Of a stretch of 64,000 bases of DNA, positions 40,717 through 51,609 are shown piece after piece. How positions within the stretch are numbered: the first letter of the stretch is position 1; the number at the start of each line of letters is the position of its first letter. The translations under genes were made by a program, and so were the position numbers. Under the pieces are notes generated by a model. It saw only the letters and a program-made list of their open reading frames with translations, searched no databases and was not told the origin of the DNA. The stretch is from Trichococcus alkaliphilus (GTDB lineage Bacteria > Bacillota > Bacilli > Lactobacillales > Aerococcaceae), in assembly GCF_003008695.1 (NCBI RefSeq), contig NZ_PXZT01000014.1:1-64000 (forward strand). Reading direction: 5' to 3'.

Positions 40717-41724
40717 TTAATACAATCCGAAGCTTGCTAACCAAGCGACGAATACGCGGGGCACACCGTTCAGGAATCGAGAATAGAGAACGGATGGTAC
40801 GCCGACTTCTACTGTTTTGGACTCTGCTTCCTGCAAGCCTAACCCGACTGGAATGAAATCGCAAGCATTTTGTGTGTTGATGGCAAACAAAGCCGGTAAA
40901 GCTAAGCTTGGCTCGATATTGCCTTTGCCGATTTCAACACCGATCAATGTTCCGATAACTTGCGCGATTACAGCACCAGGTCCCAATAGCGGTGAAAGGA
41001 TAGGCAAGGAGCAGATGAAGCCGATGACCATCAAGCCCCAGACATTTCCTGCCAACGGAATCATCAGTTTAGCGAACATATTACCGATTCCGCTGCCCTG
41101 GATGATACCGATCAGCATCGCTACAAAGGCCATGAACGGGATGATTGTCTGCAAGACTGTCTGCACCGCTTCACGGGCTGATTGCAGCATGATCGCGATC
41201 CCTTTACCTGCAGCCAAACCGACTTTTGCTACTATGCTGCCTTTTTCTGCGTTTTGTTGCGTCAATTTTTTGTCTGTAGTGTAAGCGACTTTCTCTTCTA
41301 CTACTGGCTCTGCAACTGCTGTGCTGACTGTCTCAATATTTGCTGTTTCGCCAGTGACTTGGATCTGATTCAAGCCAACATTTGAAACGTAAATGTCTTC
41401 ATTAATGTATTTAGCCAAAGGACCTGATTTGCCGGTGGCAACGACGTTGATCGTCGGGATGCCTTTTTGAGGATAGATGCCGCATCTCAATGTTCCGCCG
41501 CAGTCGATGATAGCCAAAGCTGTTTCATCATCCGGAATGGATGTTTTGAATCCATTTACGGCTTCCATCCCTGTAAGTTCAGCGATTCTGTCGACGATGG
41601 CAGGTTTTTCTCCGCCGCCTACGATGTAGATGAATTTATGTTTTTGCTCTGTTGGTGTGATGATCAGTGGTCCGCCCCAGCCGCCGGAACCTTTTTCGAC
41701 TTTGATGCTGTTATATTTTGTCAT
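40717..41724 (-). CDS. srlE: PTS glucitol/sorbitol-specific EIIBC (SrlE)
   Basis: A 335-residue protein: an EIIB domain with active Cys region [14 protein letters not shown], then a linker and a membrane domain with the conserved [19 protein letters not shown] segment. It is the large EIIB/C subunit of the split sorbitol permease. ATG 41724 has a GAGAGGGG site; the upstream frame to 41748 is not used. Confidence 0.9.
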   Translation of the reverse strand: MTKYNSIKVEKGSGGWGGPLIITPTEQKHKFIYIVGGGEKPAIVDRIAELTGMEAVNGFKTSIPDDETALAIIDCGGTLRCGIYPQKGIPTINVVATGKSGPLAKYINEDIYVSNVGLNQIQVTGETANIETVSTAVAEPVVEEKVAYTTDKKLTQQNAEKGSIVAKVGLAAGKGIAIMLQSAREAVQTVLQTIIPFMAFVAMLIGIIQGSGIGNMFAKLMIPLAGNVWGLMVIGFICSLPILSPLLGPGAVIAQVIGTLIGVEIGKGNIEPSLALPALFAINTQNACDFIPVGLGLQEAESKTVEVGVPSVLYSRFLNGVPRVFVAWLASFGLY

Positions 41725-41787
41725 AATGAATACCCCTCTCGTTCTCATGCATTCTATTTGTTTTATGCAACAACTTCTTGGTGGTAA

Positions 41788-42345
41788 TTATTGGACTTTC
41801 GCGACTTTGCTCAATTGGATGCCTGTTTTTTTGCAGACATAAGCAGTTGTGAAGTCCGTTACGTATGCGCCTACAGCATTCATCACAAGCCCGACAAGCA
41901 GATAACGGATAGCCAGCGGTGTGGTGCTCAATCCTAACGTTTCAACACCTGAAGCGATTCCCAGGAATACGAACAATTCGCCTGCATTGATATGTGGGAA
42001 AAGACCGTTACTCGTATGGTTGTACTGCGCAAGTGCTGCATAGAAACTTGGCTTGTAGAATTCCGGCAAGAATCTTCCTAAGGTGAATGATGCGGGATTC
42101 CCCAACATGAAGGCTGCCAAGAAAGGTAAGATACAGTTTCTGACCAAGGAATATTTAGAGAAGCGTTGTGCGAGGCCATTGATTCTTTCCTCACCGATCA
42201 GCTTGATTACTACGTTCATGAATACCATCAGCATCAAGACGATTGGAACGATGCCGGTCATCCAGCTCATAAATGTATTTGCACCTAATTGAAATAATCC
42301 GATAAAGCTTTCTGCACCTTTAACTAGAAAGTCCATATTTAACAC
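41788..42345 (-). CDS. srlA: PTS glucitol/sorbitol-specific EIIC (SrlA)
   Basis: A 185-residue membrane subunit (starts MLNMDFLVKGAESFIGLFQL). It completes the sorbitol permease with SrlE and SrlB. Length and helix pattern fit SrlA. Confidence 0.9.
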   Translation of the reverse strand: MLNMDFLVKGAESFIGLFQLGANTFMSWMTGIVPIVLMLMVFMNVVIKLIGEERINGLAQRFSKYSLVRNCILPFLAAFMLGNPASFTLGRFLPEFYKPSFYAALAQYNHTSNGLFPHINAGELFVFLGIASGVETLGLSTTPLAIRYLLVGLVMNAVGAYVTDFTTAYVCKKTGIQLSKVAKVQ

Positions 42346-42376
42346 TCCTTATTTTATGTATTATTTCTGACACGAT

Positions 42377-42829
42377 TTAACCGAACTTAATGTTTGTAAT
42401 TTTTTTGGTCAATTCCTTAAAGGGAGATTCTTTCTCCGGAATGATTTCTCCGTTTATGAACATCCGGTAATTAGTGACCGCATTCATGATGGTTTTGCGG
42501 GTGATCTTGATTTCAGCCAGCACATCCGGATCATCTGCCTTGATGGCTTCGATCAGTCTGCCGTTGAAATTGTTGTATGGTTTGAACCTGGCCAAGATTG
42601 TTGTCCCCTGAAGCTTTTTGCCTCTGACGATCATTCCGTTGTTGTCCAGTTGGAACATGATGATCGTTCCGGAAGTCAGTTTTCCTGCCCGTTTGCCTAT
42701 CGCAACTCTGCCGTCCGCCTTCAATTCGTTGTATTCATTGCCGAAATGTCTGATTTGAAAAAACCCCAATGCGCTTTGGATCAAAAAAGCGCCGACAACC
42801 AGAATACCCAATGCAAGCATATTATTCAT
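42377..42829 (-). CDS. gutM: Glucitol operon activator protein GutM
   Basis: A 150-residue protein with one N-terminal helix (LALGILVVGAFLIQSALGFFQ) and a cytoplasmic domain with the GutM pattern (GRVAIGKRAGKLTSG). GutM proteins help induce sorbitol operons, probably by interacting with the PRD regulator encoded directly upstream (adjacent codons). Confidence 0.88.
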   Translation of the reverse strand: MNNMLALGILVVGAFLIQSALGFFQIRHFGNEYNELKADGRVAIGKRAGKLTSGTIIMFQLDNNGMIVRGKKLQGTTILARFKPYNNFNGRLIEAIKADDPDVLAEIKITRKTIMNAVTNYRMFINGEIIPEKESPFKELTKKITNIKFG

Positions 42830-44710
42830 CTATCTCGTACCTCTTTTCTCCAGCATCTCAATCAACCCTTGTGCATCATCCACTTTTTTAAGATCATTGA
42901 TCAGAGTTGGATCATTGATGACCTTAAAGACAAAATCATATACCTGCATCAAGATTCTCTCTTGCTGCTCAGAAATTTTCTCGGGTGTCACTAGAAATAA
43001 CATCAAGGAAAACGCGTCGTTGCGGTTGGCCATCGTGATGTTCCCTAGGACAAACACCAACTTGTTGATGTTAGGGTCGGTCAAATGGGGAAAAGCTACC
43101 TTGTTTTCATAGATCATTGTGTGTCTTTCTTCTTTTTCCACGAACCGGTCCAGAATGTCTTCGGACAGGCGGTATCTTCTGGAAAGGTAGGACATGATCT
43201 CTTCCACGTAATCAAAGTAACCCATTTGACCTTTCAGATTGACGAGGTGATAACTGATGTCCTCGTTTGTCAGGTATTTGATGTTATATTGGTCTTTTTC
43301 GACTGCATAGATCTTTTGGGCCAAATCGTCCGGGCTGACCAATCTGTCGATCTTGATGACAGGGACTTCGGTATCCACGGAAATCTCTTCGGTTGTGAAA
43401 AGCAACCGGAATCTCTTCAATTTTTCTTTCGGCAGACTGTCGGTGTTCAAGTGAACGATATTCATCTCACTTCCGACTATCTCTTTGATCTGCCTGCAAA
43501 TCAGCTCAAAACTCCCTCTTCCAAGGTTGGTGATGATGCCGACATCCCTTGTGCTTTTGCCTTTGGAATCGTTCGCTTGCCTTTCATCCAGCATCAGTGC
43601 GTAATAGACAGCCAAATAGCTGATATCGTCCGCGCTGGCACGCAATTGGTACAAGCGATTCAGTTCGGAAAGCGAAATCTTCGCCAGCTCAAAGGCTAAG
43701 GGATATTTGAGTTTTATCTGTTCCAGGTACAGATCCGTGTTTGGAATCCGGAAGACCAGCCTGTTTATCAAGAAAAGCAGATGATATTTGACTTTTTCGA
43801 AGAAGGCGTCTTCATCGATTTCAATCATGACCTGATCGCGCACCGTCTTCAGCATGCTGGAAACGACTTGTCTGAGAACCTCTTCGTTTTCGGCATTTTC
43901 GGTCCCTTTTACGTAAGCGGAGTTCCTTGTGTTGATCGGGAAGGCAAGAAAAGCAATTTCATGCTCATTCAACTCAACCGCAAATTTCTTCTGAAGCAGT
44001 TGGGTATAGGCGATGATATTGGCCGAATCCGCCTCGAAGTTTTTGTACATCGGAATTTCGGAATCTATCGTATGCTCATGCGCCACCCTGTGAACGCTTA
44101 CAGCCAGTGCCTTATAAAGCAGTTCTTTCGCCTGCTCATCCAGCTTGTAGGCTTGGCCGAGTCCGTCAAGCGCAGCCTGGATTTCTTGGTCCGGCAGAAA
44201 GGTCATCTGCAGCAACTCGAAGACTTCATAGATCAGGACCAAGCGGGTGCCGAATTCACTGCACTGGAAGGTGATGCCTTTGTTCGGGATTCCGACGACT
44301 TTCGCATTGTATTTCTCCAAAAGCTGCTTCAGCTTTTTCAGGTCGTTGTTCACCGTGCTCCTGCTTACGCTCATTTCTTCGGAGAGGTCTCCGATATTCA
44401 GGTACTCTTCTGTGCATATCAAGCGGTACAACAGATACGCGATCCTGCATTCTACCTTATTGAAGTCCTGATGGATATTGTAATGAAGTGTGTTGAATAT
44501 GTTCGTCCCCTCCTTTCTGACGATGGCTACTTGCGATTCATCCTTTTGTTGGATTTTTAAGAATCCTTCGTAGACATCGTTCAATTCCGAAATGATCGTT
44601 TTGATCTGGTATCTGTTTTTTCCCGATTCTTCCTCGAGACTTTGAACATCTGTTTCTTTATTTGAAAGTAAACTTCTCAGCAAAACTTCTCTATCGCTTG
44701 CCGTTGACAT
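42830..44710 (-). CDS. PRD-containing sorbitol operon regulator (BglG/GutR-like)
   Basis: A 626-residue regulator. The N-terminal helix-turn-helix domains (about 1-125; LSEEMSVSRSTVNNDLKKL) precede two PTS regulation domains (about 180-390). An EIIB-like domain follows (about 400-480), and an EIIA domain holds a probable active His (VAFPHLTDPNINK, about 545). It would activate the operon when sorbitol PTS components are dephosphorylated. It lies inside the operon between the dehydrogenase gene and gutM, so it is autoregulated. Confidence 0.85.
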   Translation of the reverse strand: MSTASDREVLLRSLLSNKETDVQSLEEESGKNRYQIKTIISELNDVYEGFLKIQQKDESQVAIVRKEGTNIFNTLHYNIHQDFNKVECRIAYLLYRLICTEEYLNIGDLSEEMSVSRSTVNNDLKKLKQLLEKYNAKVVGIPNKGITFQCSEFGTRLVLIYEVFELLQMTFLPDQEIQAALDGLGQAYKLDEQAKELLYKALAVSVHRVAHEHTIDSEIPMYKNFEADSANIIAYTQLLQKKFAVELNEHEIAFLAFPINTRNSAYVKGTENAENEEVLRQVVSSMLKTVRDQVMIEIDEDAFFEKVKYHLLFLINRLVFRIPNTDLYLEQIKLKYPLAFELAKISLSELNRLYQLRASADDISYLAVYYALMLDERQANDSKGKSTRDVGIITNLGRGSFELICRQIKEIVGSEMNIVHLNTDSLPKEKLKRFRLLFTTEEISVDTEVPVIKIDRLVSPDDLAQKIYAVEKDQYNIKYLTNEDISYHLVNLKGQMGYFDYVEEIMSYLSRRYRLSEDILDRFVEKEERHTMIYENKVAFPHLTDPNINKLVFVLGNITMANRNDAFSLMLFLVTPEKISEQQERILMQVYDFVFKVINDPTLINDLKKVDDAQGLIEMLEKRGTR

Positions 44711-44725
44711 GTTAATGCCCCCATA

Positions 44726-45529
44726 CTATCCTCTAGATTTTCCGCCTGTAATGTTGATTGTTGTACCAGTGATATAAGCGGATTTGTTGGAAGATAAGAA
44801 TGCAACCAAGTAGCCGATTTCATCCAATTTTCCGACGCGTCCCAGTGGAATGCTCTTTTCATAACCTGTATCCAATTGCTCAACCGGTATGTTTCTTGTG
44901 TAAGCCAATGCTTCATTGTAGGCAGGAGTTGTCAATCCTGTTTTTTCGTTGATCCCCGGTGCGATACCGACGACTTTGATGCCAAATTTACCAAGTTCTT
45001 TTGCCCATGAACGCGTATAAGAATTCGTAGCGCCTTTAGTTGCTGAATAGATGCTTTGACCGACCGAACCTTCCATGCCGGACTCGGAAGAGATATTGAT
45101 GATCGTGCCTTCCACTTTGTTCTTCAGCATGTTTCTGACGACGGCTTGGGTAGTGAATACCATTCCTTTTTGATTGACTGCTGTCATTTTGTCGAATGAG
45201 GCTTCATCGATTTCGTAGTTTCTTTCGTCACTGTATACATCCACCAATAAACGCGGCAAGTTCATACCTGCATTATTGACCAAAACGTCGATTTTGCCAA
45301 ATTTCTCAACAGCTTTTTCGACCATTGCCTCGATGCTTGCGATTGAAGTCACATCTGTCTTCACATTAAGTTTACCATAAACACTTGTTCCCGTTTCAAC
45401 ACTTAAATCCGCTACAACGACGTTTGCGCCTTGTTCTTTCAAGTGATCCGCGATGTGTAATCCGATCCCTGAATTTCCTCCTGTAACGATAACCGTTTTT
45501 CCGTCTAATTCCAACCAGTTGTTTGCCAT
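44726..45529 (-). CDS. srlD: Sorbitol-6-phosphate 2-dehydrogenase (SDR family)
   Basis: A 267-residue short-chain dehydrogenase. The NAD motif is VTGGNSGIGLHIAD, NNAG is present, and the Ser-Tyr-Lys triad is in SSESGMEGSVGQSIYSATKG. It oxidises sorbitol 6-phosphate to fructose 6-phosphate. It is the first gene of the sorbitol operon, which fixes its substrate among SDRs. Confidence 0.9.
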   Translation of the reverse strand: MANNWLELDGKTVIVTGGNSGIGLHIADHLKEQGANVVVADLSVETGTSVYGKLNVKTDVTSIASIEAMVEKAVEKFGKIDVLVNNAGMNLPRLLVDVYSDERNYEIDEASFDKMTAVNQKGMVFTTQAVVRNMLKNKVEGTIINISSESGMEGSVGQSIYSATKGATNSYTRSWAKELGKFGIKVVGIAPGINEKTGLTTPAYNEALAYTRNIPVEQLDTGYEKSIPLGRVGKLDEIGYLVAFLSSNKSAYITGTTINITGGKSRG

Positions 45530-45848
45530 AATGTTTTGTATCCCCTTTCAATCTCTATATTCCAGAGTATAGACTAAATAAAAAATAAATTAATACAGTC
45601 CTTGGATCGGAAATCGTGTCCGGTATTTGAACTAATTCAAATGCTGGAATTTAGAGGGATGGGGTAAAAACTATATTTGCGGTTCTGATTCCGTAAAAAG
45701 CGCGCCACGAGTGGGAAAAACTGATTTTTTACGCCTGCGGTTTCAGGAGCAGGAAAACTTTTCCCGATTAAAAAAGCCAATTAGTGCAACCCTTCCTCCT
45801 CTGCTGTGCTATTATCTTTGAACTAATCGGGCCTATTCAAACGCAAAA
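45530..45848. promoter_or_regulatory. Sorbitol operon control region with two TTTGAACTAAT palindromes
   Basis: A TATACT -10 hexamer (minus strand, 45566-45571) stands about 30 bp ahead of srlD and lacks a good -35. ATTTGAA-CTAA-TTCAAAT at 45625-45642 is a perfect inverted repeat. A related site, TTTGAACTAAT with ATTCAAA, lies at 45817-45841. They are candidate operators for the PRD regulator. The rest shows no gene. Confidence 0.5.
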
Positions 45849-45850
45849 AA

Positions 45851-45888
45851 GCATCCGTCCGCTTATCCAATGATAAGCGAACGGATGC
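45851..45888 (-). terminator. Terminator of glmS
   Basis: GCATCCGTCCGCTTATC and GATAAGCGAACGGATGC form a long stem with a CAAT loop. On the minus strand T6 follows. It lies just downstream of the glmS stop (45912). Confidence 0.9.
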
Positions 45889-45911
45889 TATAATTATGCA
45901 TTTAATTAAAT

Positions 45912-47720
45912 TTACTCAACCGTAACGGATTTAGCCAAGTTTCTTGGCTTGTCGACGTCATAGCCACGGTGAAGCGTTGCGTAGTAAGCCATCAATTGGG
46001 TTGGAACGACTGTCATAAGTGGCGCCAAGGCTGGGTGAACAGCAGGCAAGATGATTTGGTCGTTCTCGTTGGCCAAACCTTTCATTGCAAATACGCAAGT
46101 GTTTGCGCCGCGTGAACGCACTTCTTCTACGTTTCCGCGGGTATGGCTGGCAACATCAGCTTGGGTAATGATAGCCAAGACCGGTGTTCCTTCTTCGATC
46201 AAGGCGATTGTACCGTGCTTCAATTCTCCGGCAGCAAAACCTTCTGTTTGGATATAAGAAATTTCTTTCAGTTTCAAAGCAGCTTCCATCGATACGAAGT
46301 AATCCAAACCACGTCCGATGTAGAAAGCATTGCGGGTGTTCGGCAAGTAGATGTCTGCCAATGCAGCGATGCGCTCTTTGTCATCGATGATTGATTCCAT
46401 CGCATTTGCGACGATCCCTAATTCATGGACCATGTCGATTCCCATATCATGACCCGTTCTCGCGCCTAACGCATCCGACAAGACAGCCAAGACAGCGATT
46501 TGCGCCGTGTAAGCTTTCGTCGAAGCGACTGCGATTTCAGGACCTGCATGCAACAGCAACGTGTAGTCCGCTTCACGCGACAAGGTCGAACCAGCCACGT
46601 TTGTGATCGTCAAAGCTGGGTATCCCCATTCTTTTACTTTCACCAATACTTGGCGGCTATCCGCAGTTTCCCCACTTTGGGTAAGGAAGATAAAGAACGG
46701 ATTGCCTTTCAACAATGGCGGGTTGTAGGAGAATTCGCTGGCAACATGCACTTCTGTCGGGATCTGTGCAATTTTTTCCAGATAATGTTTTCCTACCCAA
46801 CCGGAATGGTAGCTCGTTCCGCAAGCCACGATATGGATGCGGTCAGCCTTCAGCATAGCAGTGGTCAATTCTTCAGGAACCGTCAGGCGCCCTTCTGCAT
46901 TTTGGTATTTTTGGATGATGTTACGCATAACAGCAGGCTGCTCATCGATTTCTTTCAACATGTAGTAAGGGTAGGTCCCTTTTTCCAGGTCGCTGGCATC
47001 GATTTCGGCCGTATAGGGATTACGTGTTACCGTTTTTCCGTCCAATTTTTCGATTGTGACGCCATCAGCCGTCAATGTGATCATTTCGCCGTCATGGATC
47101 TCCACATATTGGTTTGTGATCTGAACAGTAGCCATCGCATCGCTGGCAACGACGTTGAAGTCATCACCCAAACCGATTAACATTGGGCTTTTGTTTTTGG
47201 CTGCGTAAAAGACATCGGGTGCTTGCGCATCGACCAACGCGAAAGCGTAAGAGCCTCTTACGATCGACAAAGCGCGGCGCAAAGCTTCTTTACCGTTCAA
47301 ATTTTCTTCAGCAGCGATCTTTCCGATCAGCTGCACAACGATTTCTGTATCTGTTTGGCTGACGAAAGTGACATCCTGCAAATACTCATCTTTGATTTCT
47401 TTGAAGTTTTCAATGACGCCATTATGGACCAATGTGAAACGTCCATCCGCAGATTGGTGCGGGTGCGCATTCTCTGCGCTCGGCACGCCATGCGTTGCCC
47501 ATCTTGTGTGTCCGATGCCTACATGCGCCTCGACCTGTCTGTCGACGATTGCACGCAAATCCGCGATGCGGCCTTTTTCCTTGAACACATGACCTTGGTT
47601 TTCAGCGTCTACGACAAAAATACCGGCTGAATCATAACCACGGTATTCCAATTTTTCTAATCCATGCAACAATACCTCTTGTACATTGCCTTTTCCTACA
47701 TATCCAACTATTCCACACAT
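45912..47720 (-). CDS. glmS: Glutamine--fructose-6-phosphate aminotransferase GlmS
   Basis: A 602-residue enzyme making glucosamine 6-phosphate from fructose 6-phosphate and glutamine, the first step to cell-wall amino sugars. The N-terminal nucleophile follows the start Met (MCGIVGYVG). The glutaminase domain contains GHTRWATHG, and two SIS isomerase domains follow ([17 protein letters not shown]). The C terminus [12 protein letters not shown] is canonical. ATG 47720 is fixed by the catalytic Cys; the longer frame lies in the ribozyme. Confidence 0.97.
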   Translation of the reverse strand: MCGIVGYVGKGNVQEVLLHGLEKLEYRGYDSAGIFVVDAENQGHVFKEKGRIADLRAIVDRQVEAHVGIGHTRWATHGVPSAENAHPHQSADGRFTLVHNGVIENFKEIKDEYLQDVTFVSQTDTEIVVQLIGKIAAEENLNGKEALRRALSIVRGSYAFALVDAQAPDVFYAAKNKSPMLIGLGDDFNVVASDAMATVQITNQYVEIHDGEMITLTADGVTIEKLDGKTVTRNPYTAEIDASDLEKGTYPYYMLKEIDEQPAVMRNIIQKYQNAEGRLTVPEELTTAMLKADRIHIVACGTSYHSGWVGKHYLEKIAQIPTEVHVASEFSYNPPLLKGNPFFIFLTQSGETADSRQVLVKVKEWGYPALTITNVAGSTLSREADYTLLLHAGPEIAVASTKAYTAQIAVLAVLSDALGARTGHDMGIDMVHELGIVANAMESIIDDKERIAALADIYLPNTRNAFYIGRGLDYFVSMEAALKLKEISYIQTEGFAAGELKHGTIALIEEGTPVLAIITQADVASHTRGNVEEVRSRGANTCVFAMKGLANENDQIILPAVHPALAPLMTVVPTQLMAYYATLHRGYDVDKPRNLAKSVTVE

Positions 47721-47759
47721 AAGCGTAAAAATCCCCTTTATTATCTCGATTTTTTCTGG

Positions 47760-47930
47760 GTGTGGGGATTGATCTCTGTAAGACCGTTTCGGGCTCTGCA
47801 GCCGCATAAGGGTCTTTTTTACTTCAATCCTGTAGACTACACTTGCCTTGGGTCATCCGCCGAATCTTTCGATAAACCCAATCCTCGTCACTTCAGGGCC
47901 GATGTTCCTGTGCTCCCTGAAGTCTGGCGC
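47760..47930 (-). ncRNA. glmS ribozyme/riboswitch
   Basis: On the minus strand the sequence runs AGCGCCAGACTTCAGGGAGC (cleavage expected 5' of the G at 47930), then TGACGAGGATTGGGTTTATC and TTCGGCGGATGACCC, the conserved catalytic core, then the P3/P4 stems. It lies about 40 bp upstream of the glmS start. With glucosamine 6-phosphate as cofactor it cuts its own transcript and lowers glmS expression. Confidence 0.95.
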
Positions 47931-47984
47931 TATCCATTTGTTCTTCCTCTATCCTCCTAGCTTTATATTTTCCAGAATACATGC

Positions 47985-48014
47985 ATTTTATCCTACAAAC
48001 AGTGACATTGTCAA
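47985..48014 (-). promoter_or_regulatory. Promoter of the glmS ribozyme transcript
   Basis: On the minus strand TTGACA (48014-48009), an 18-bp spacer and TAAAAT (47990-47985) form a good promoter. Transcription would start about 50 nt upstream of the ribozyme cleavage site. Confidence 0.75.
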
Positions 48015-48171
48015 AGCGTATTTCGTTCGGTTTCACTTGTAATGCTGTTTTGAAGCGCTATTTAAGAAAAACTTATATTCGTTGTGCCGTTTGATTTCAT
48101 CAAGATGTATCAAATGGTCCCTTGACCGGCACAACGGGCATAGTTGAAAGTTGCTGATTGAACTGCAGTGA

Positions 48172-49320
48172 TCAAGCCACCTTATAAGCGTACTTTTCGA
48201 CGTTCTGTTTGATGCTGCCCAAGATTTTTTGGTTGTCTATCCCGGTTACTTCCGGAATGATTTTATCCAAGCCTTTTTGCAGGATCATTTCCTTCAATTC
48301 TTGACACTGCTCATCTTCAGGGTCGAAATAATTGAAGACCATGCCGATCGTTTCCAGCAAGTGGAAAGGCATCTCATCGATTTGGGTCAATTCAACCATC
48401 GGACGGATGAAGCGCTCATGATTGCCCAATTTTCTTAAAGGCGTACGCGCCACACGGGAGATAGCATCGGAAATATATTTATTTTGGAAACGACCGATGA
48501 TTTTCTCGATATATTTCTCGTGTTCCGCTGCATCGAATCCCCATTTCGCAATCAGCAATTTGCCGGTTTCATGCAAGACGGAGCGCAATTGGATGACGAC
48601 CAAATGATCCTGCATCGCTTCATCGATTGTTTCATAGCCCTGCAGAGCGCCCGTATAGGCTACCGTAGCATGTCCCGTATTGACGCTGAAAAGTTTGCGC
48701 TCGATGTAAGGCTCCAGATCGTTCACATAGGAAACACCTTCCAGACGGATCGGGCTTTTGCAGGCAGTCCCTTGTACGACCCACTCACTAAATGGCTCCA
48801 CTTGCACAAAGAGCGGATCCGCATGTTGCTGCATCGGCACGATACGGTCCACCGCCGCATCGGGAAATCCGACGTATTGGTCAAGATATGCCGTATCCGT
48901 GCAATGTTTCTTGACTTCCTCAGCCAGGAAAGTCGAGCCGCCGATCATGTTTTCGCAGGCGATGATGTCGATGGGCTGCTGGATGTTCCGGGCAGCACGC
49001 GCCTCGATCCCTTGCGCGATCAATTGCGCGATTCTAGGCAGAATATTCGGACCGATGGCAGTCGTGAGGAGATCCGCTTCTACGATCGCCTCAACAACTT
49101 TGTCCGCTTCTGTTGCATTGTTCAGGCCTGTGACGTTCTGGATTTGGATCTGTTCGCGTGACTCGTCCGCCAATTCGATCGTATAGTTGCCTCGCGATTT
49201 CAAGGCTTCGATGATTGTATCGTTCACATCCACAAAAGTGATTGCGTAACCGTTGTGATTCAAAATTTCCCCGATAAAGCCGCGGCCGATATTTCCGGCA
49301 CCAAAGTGTACTGCTTTCAT
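48172..49320 (-). CDS. mtlD: Mannitol-1-phosphate 5-dehydrogenase
   Basis: A 382-residue polyol dehydrogenase. The NAD motif is HFGAGNIGRGFIGEIL at the N terminus; the conserved family Lys/Asn/His region and YVGFPDAAVDRIVP are present. It converts mannitol 1-phosphate to fructose 6-phosphate. ATG 49320 is eight bases from the AGGGAG site; the ATG at 49326 is too close. It is the last gene of the mtlA-mtlF-mtlD unit, with 12 bp to mtlF. Confidence 0.94.
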   Translation of the reverse strand: MKAVHFGAGNIGRGFIGEILNHNGYAITFVDVNDTIIEALKSRGNYTIELADESREQIQIQNVTGLNNATEADKVVEAIVEADLLTTAIGPNILPRIAQLIAQGIEARAARNIQQPIDIIACENMIGGSTFLAEEVKKHCTDTAYLDQYVGFPDAAVDRIVPMQQHADPLFVQVEPFSEWVVQGTACKSPIRLEGVSYVNDLEPYIERKLFSVNTGHATVAYTGALQGYETIDEAMQDHLVVIQLRSVLHETGKLLIAKWGFDAAEHEKYIEKIIGRFQNKYISDAISRVARTPLRKLGNHERFIRPMVELTQIDEMPFHLLETIGMVFNYFDPEDEQCQELKEMILQKGLDKIIPEVTGIDNQKILGSIKQNVEKYAYKVA

Positions 49321-49332
49321 TTTCATCTCTCC

Positions 49333-49770
49333 CTATGCAATGGCTAAGCTGCCAGTGATTTCATCTTTTGTCAAAGCGTCTGCCAAAGTCACGACGTTAT
49401 CGACGTCGCTGCAATACAGCGCAATTTTTTGGATCAACTGCAGGTGATCGTCGCCGACCCCTGCGATGCCGAACAACACTGTAGCCAATTTTTCTTCCTG
49501 CTCGTCGCCGAAGTCAACGCCGTCAGGCACTTGTACAACGCAGATGCCCGATTTTTTCACGTGGTCCTTGGCAGCATCGGTGCCATGGGGAATCGCGATG
49601 AAATTCCCCATATACACTGACAACATCCGATCCCGTTGCACCATGGCCTCCACATAATCCGTATCCACACAGCCTGCTTCCACTAATTTTTGGCCGCAAA
49701 AACGGATGGCTTCTTCTTTTGAAGCAAAAGCTTTATTCAAAACGATCATTTCTGTATCTAAATTATTCAT
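49333..49770 (-). CDS. mtlF: PTS mannitol-specific EIIA (copy 1)
   Basis: A 145-residue EIIA-Mtl protein with the phospho-accepting His in [14 protein letters not shown]. It phosphorylates the EIIB domain of MtlA encoded 16 bp upstream. Paralogous to the protein at 51924. Confidence 0.93.
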   Translation of the reverse strand: MNNLDTEMIVLNKAFASKEEAIRFCGQKLVEAGCVDTDYVEAMVQRDRMLSVYMGNFIAIPHGTDAAKDHVKKSGICVVQVPDGVDFGDEQEEKLATVLFGIAGVGDDHLQLIQKIALYCSDVDNVVTLADALTKDEITGSLAIA

Positions 49771-49786
49771 TTTAATCTTCCTCTCC

Positions 49787-51529
49787 TTAAGCGATTTGCT
49801 TCAAGTTAGCGACGACGCTCTCATATTTAGGCGTAGTGATCAGACTGTCGACTGACAGATGGACGGCTGCAGGAACTTTTTGCTTTGCCGCTTGCGTCAG
49901 ACTGTTTTTGCTGATGACCAACGTTTGCGGTGTTGCTTCAAGCTCGTTGATATGCACTTTTCTTAAAGGTATGTTCAATGCTTCCCTGTCCAAAATCCGT
50001 TCCACTACTTTTTGTCCCATAGTGGCGGAGCCTTTGCGGTCATCATGGACCAAGACGATTTCGTTGATGTTCGCCAAGTCAAAGTCCAGGACCGGCGCTG
50101 GTTTTGCAACGACTGTTTCTTTCAGATCGGTGCCGGACAAGGTGGCCACGATTTCATCGTATTTTGGCGAATTCAGGAAATTCTCGATCGCTACAAAAGT
50201 TGCATTCGGTGCTTTCTGTTGGGCCCGATTCTTCAGTTCTTCCTGGGTAACGATCAACGTGTTTGCTGCATCCGTCAGATTATTGATGGCGCGGTTGGTG
50301 ACGTCTTGCGGTAACCCAGCTGCATTGATTTTTTTGCGTAAAATGGAAGCACCCATTGCGCTCGATCCCATCCCTGCATCGCAAGCAAAAATGATGTGTT
50401 GGATCCCAGTCAGGCTTGTTGTTGTTGATACTGCGCCTTTTGCGTTTAATTTTGCGGCTTGGGTCGCTTTTACGCTTTCTTCAAATGTATCGACTGCTTC
50501 TTTGGAGTCGGCCTTCAAAATGACCGCAGCTACTGCAAAAGATGCTGCTGCACCGGCGACAACCCCCAAAATGACTGGCAAGTAAGAGCCCATCGGCGTC
50601 ATAGCCAAAATCGCGATGATCGAACCTGGTGAAGCAGGAGCCCGCAAACCAGCGCCTAAAAGTTGGAAAACAAAGCTTCCGGAAACACCGCCCGAGATGA
50701 CTGCGAGGAATAACAACGGTTTCATCATGACGTAAGGGAAATAGATTTCGTGGATACCACCCAAGAAGTGGATGATCATAGCGCCCGGCGCTGTCGATTT
50801 TGCTGAACCTTTGCCGAACAGTGTGAAAGCCAACAACACGCCCAAACCAGGACCAGGATTTGCTTCAAGCAGGAAGAGGATCGAACGACCTGTCTCGCTG
50901 ACTTGTTCCGTTCCTAACGGTGTCAAAATTCCGTGGTTGATTGCATTGTTCAGGAAAAGAATTTTTGCTGGTTCGATGAAGATATTCGTCAAAGGAATCA
51001 ATTGTGCGTTCAGGATCGTTTCAACCCCAGCCGCCATTGCTTGTGTCAAACGGTCAACCACTGGTCCGATTGCCTGAAACCCTACAAGTGCCAAAGCGAA
51101 TCCGATCAAGCCTGCCGAGAAATTGTTGACGAGCATTTCAAAACCGGTCTTGATTTTGCTCTGGAAAATCGCATCAAATTTCTTGATCGTGAAACCACCC
51201 AACGGTCCCATGATCATGGCGCCCATGATCATCGGAATTTCGGTCCCTACGATCACACCCATTGTGGCGATGGCGCCGACGACCGCACCGCGTTCGCCTG
51301 CGATCACTTTACCTCCTGTATAACCGACCAACAGAGGGATTAAATACGTTAGCATCGGGCCGACCATCGAAGCGAAGGATTCATTCGGCAAATAGCCATC
51401 AGGGATAAATAATGCCGTTAAAACTCCCCAGGCGATAAGTGCCCCTATATTCGGCATCACCATACTTGAAAGCGTACTGCCTAACTTTTGAACCTTTGCC
51501 TTCAGCGAGGCTTGTTGTGTCTGTTCCAT
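49787..51529 (-). CDS. mtlA: PTS mannitol-specific EIICB with extra degenerate EIIB domain (copy 1)
   Basis: A 580-residue permease. The EIIC domain (about 15-345) contains the family's [15 protein letters not shown] motif. An EIIB domain follows with active Cys in [14 protein letters not shown] (about 382). The last 110 residues form a second EIIB-like domain in which the Cys loop reads [14 protein letters not shown], so it cannot be phosphorylated in the normal way. This exceeds the roughly 480 residues of Bacillus MtlA. A weak cre-like site (CGGAAGCGCATACA, 11 of 14 positions) lies in the promoter region near 51583. Confidence 0.9.
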   Translation of the reverse strand: MEQTQQASLKAKVQKLGSTLSSMVMPNIGALIAWGVLTALFIPDGYLPNESFASMVGPMLTYLIPLLVGYTGGKVIAGERGAVVGAIATMGVIVGTEIPMIMGAMIMGPLGGFTIKKFDAIFQSKIKTGFEMLVNNFSAGLIGFALALVGFQAIGPVVDRLTQAMAAGVETILNAQLIPLTNIFIEPAKILFLNNAINHGILTPLGTEQVSETGRSILFLLEANPGPGLGVLLAFTLFGKGSAKSTAPGAMIIHFLGGIHEIYFPYVMMKPLLFLAVISGGVSGSFVFQLLGAGLRAPASPGSIIAILAMTPMGSYLPVILGVVAGAAASFAVAAVILKADSKEAVDTFEESVKATQAAKLNAKGAVSTTTSLTGIQHIIFACDAGMGSSAMGASILRKKINAAGLPQDVTNRAINNLTDAANTLIVTQEELKNRAQQKAPNATFVAIENFLNSPKYDEIVATLSGTDLKETVVAKPAPVLDFDLANINEIVLVHDDRKGSATMGQKVVERILDREALNIPLRKVHINELEATPQTLVISKNSLTQAAKQKVPAAVHLSVDSLITTPKYESVVANLKQIA

Positions 51530-51609
51530 CTTTTGTTTCTCCCTTCAAACTGTTTCTTTTGATGTCTTTATTGTATGCGCTTCCGCATTGGGATTATAGT
51601 CGTGCTTTG

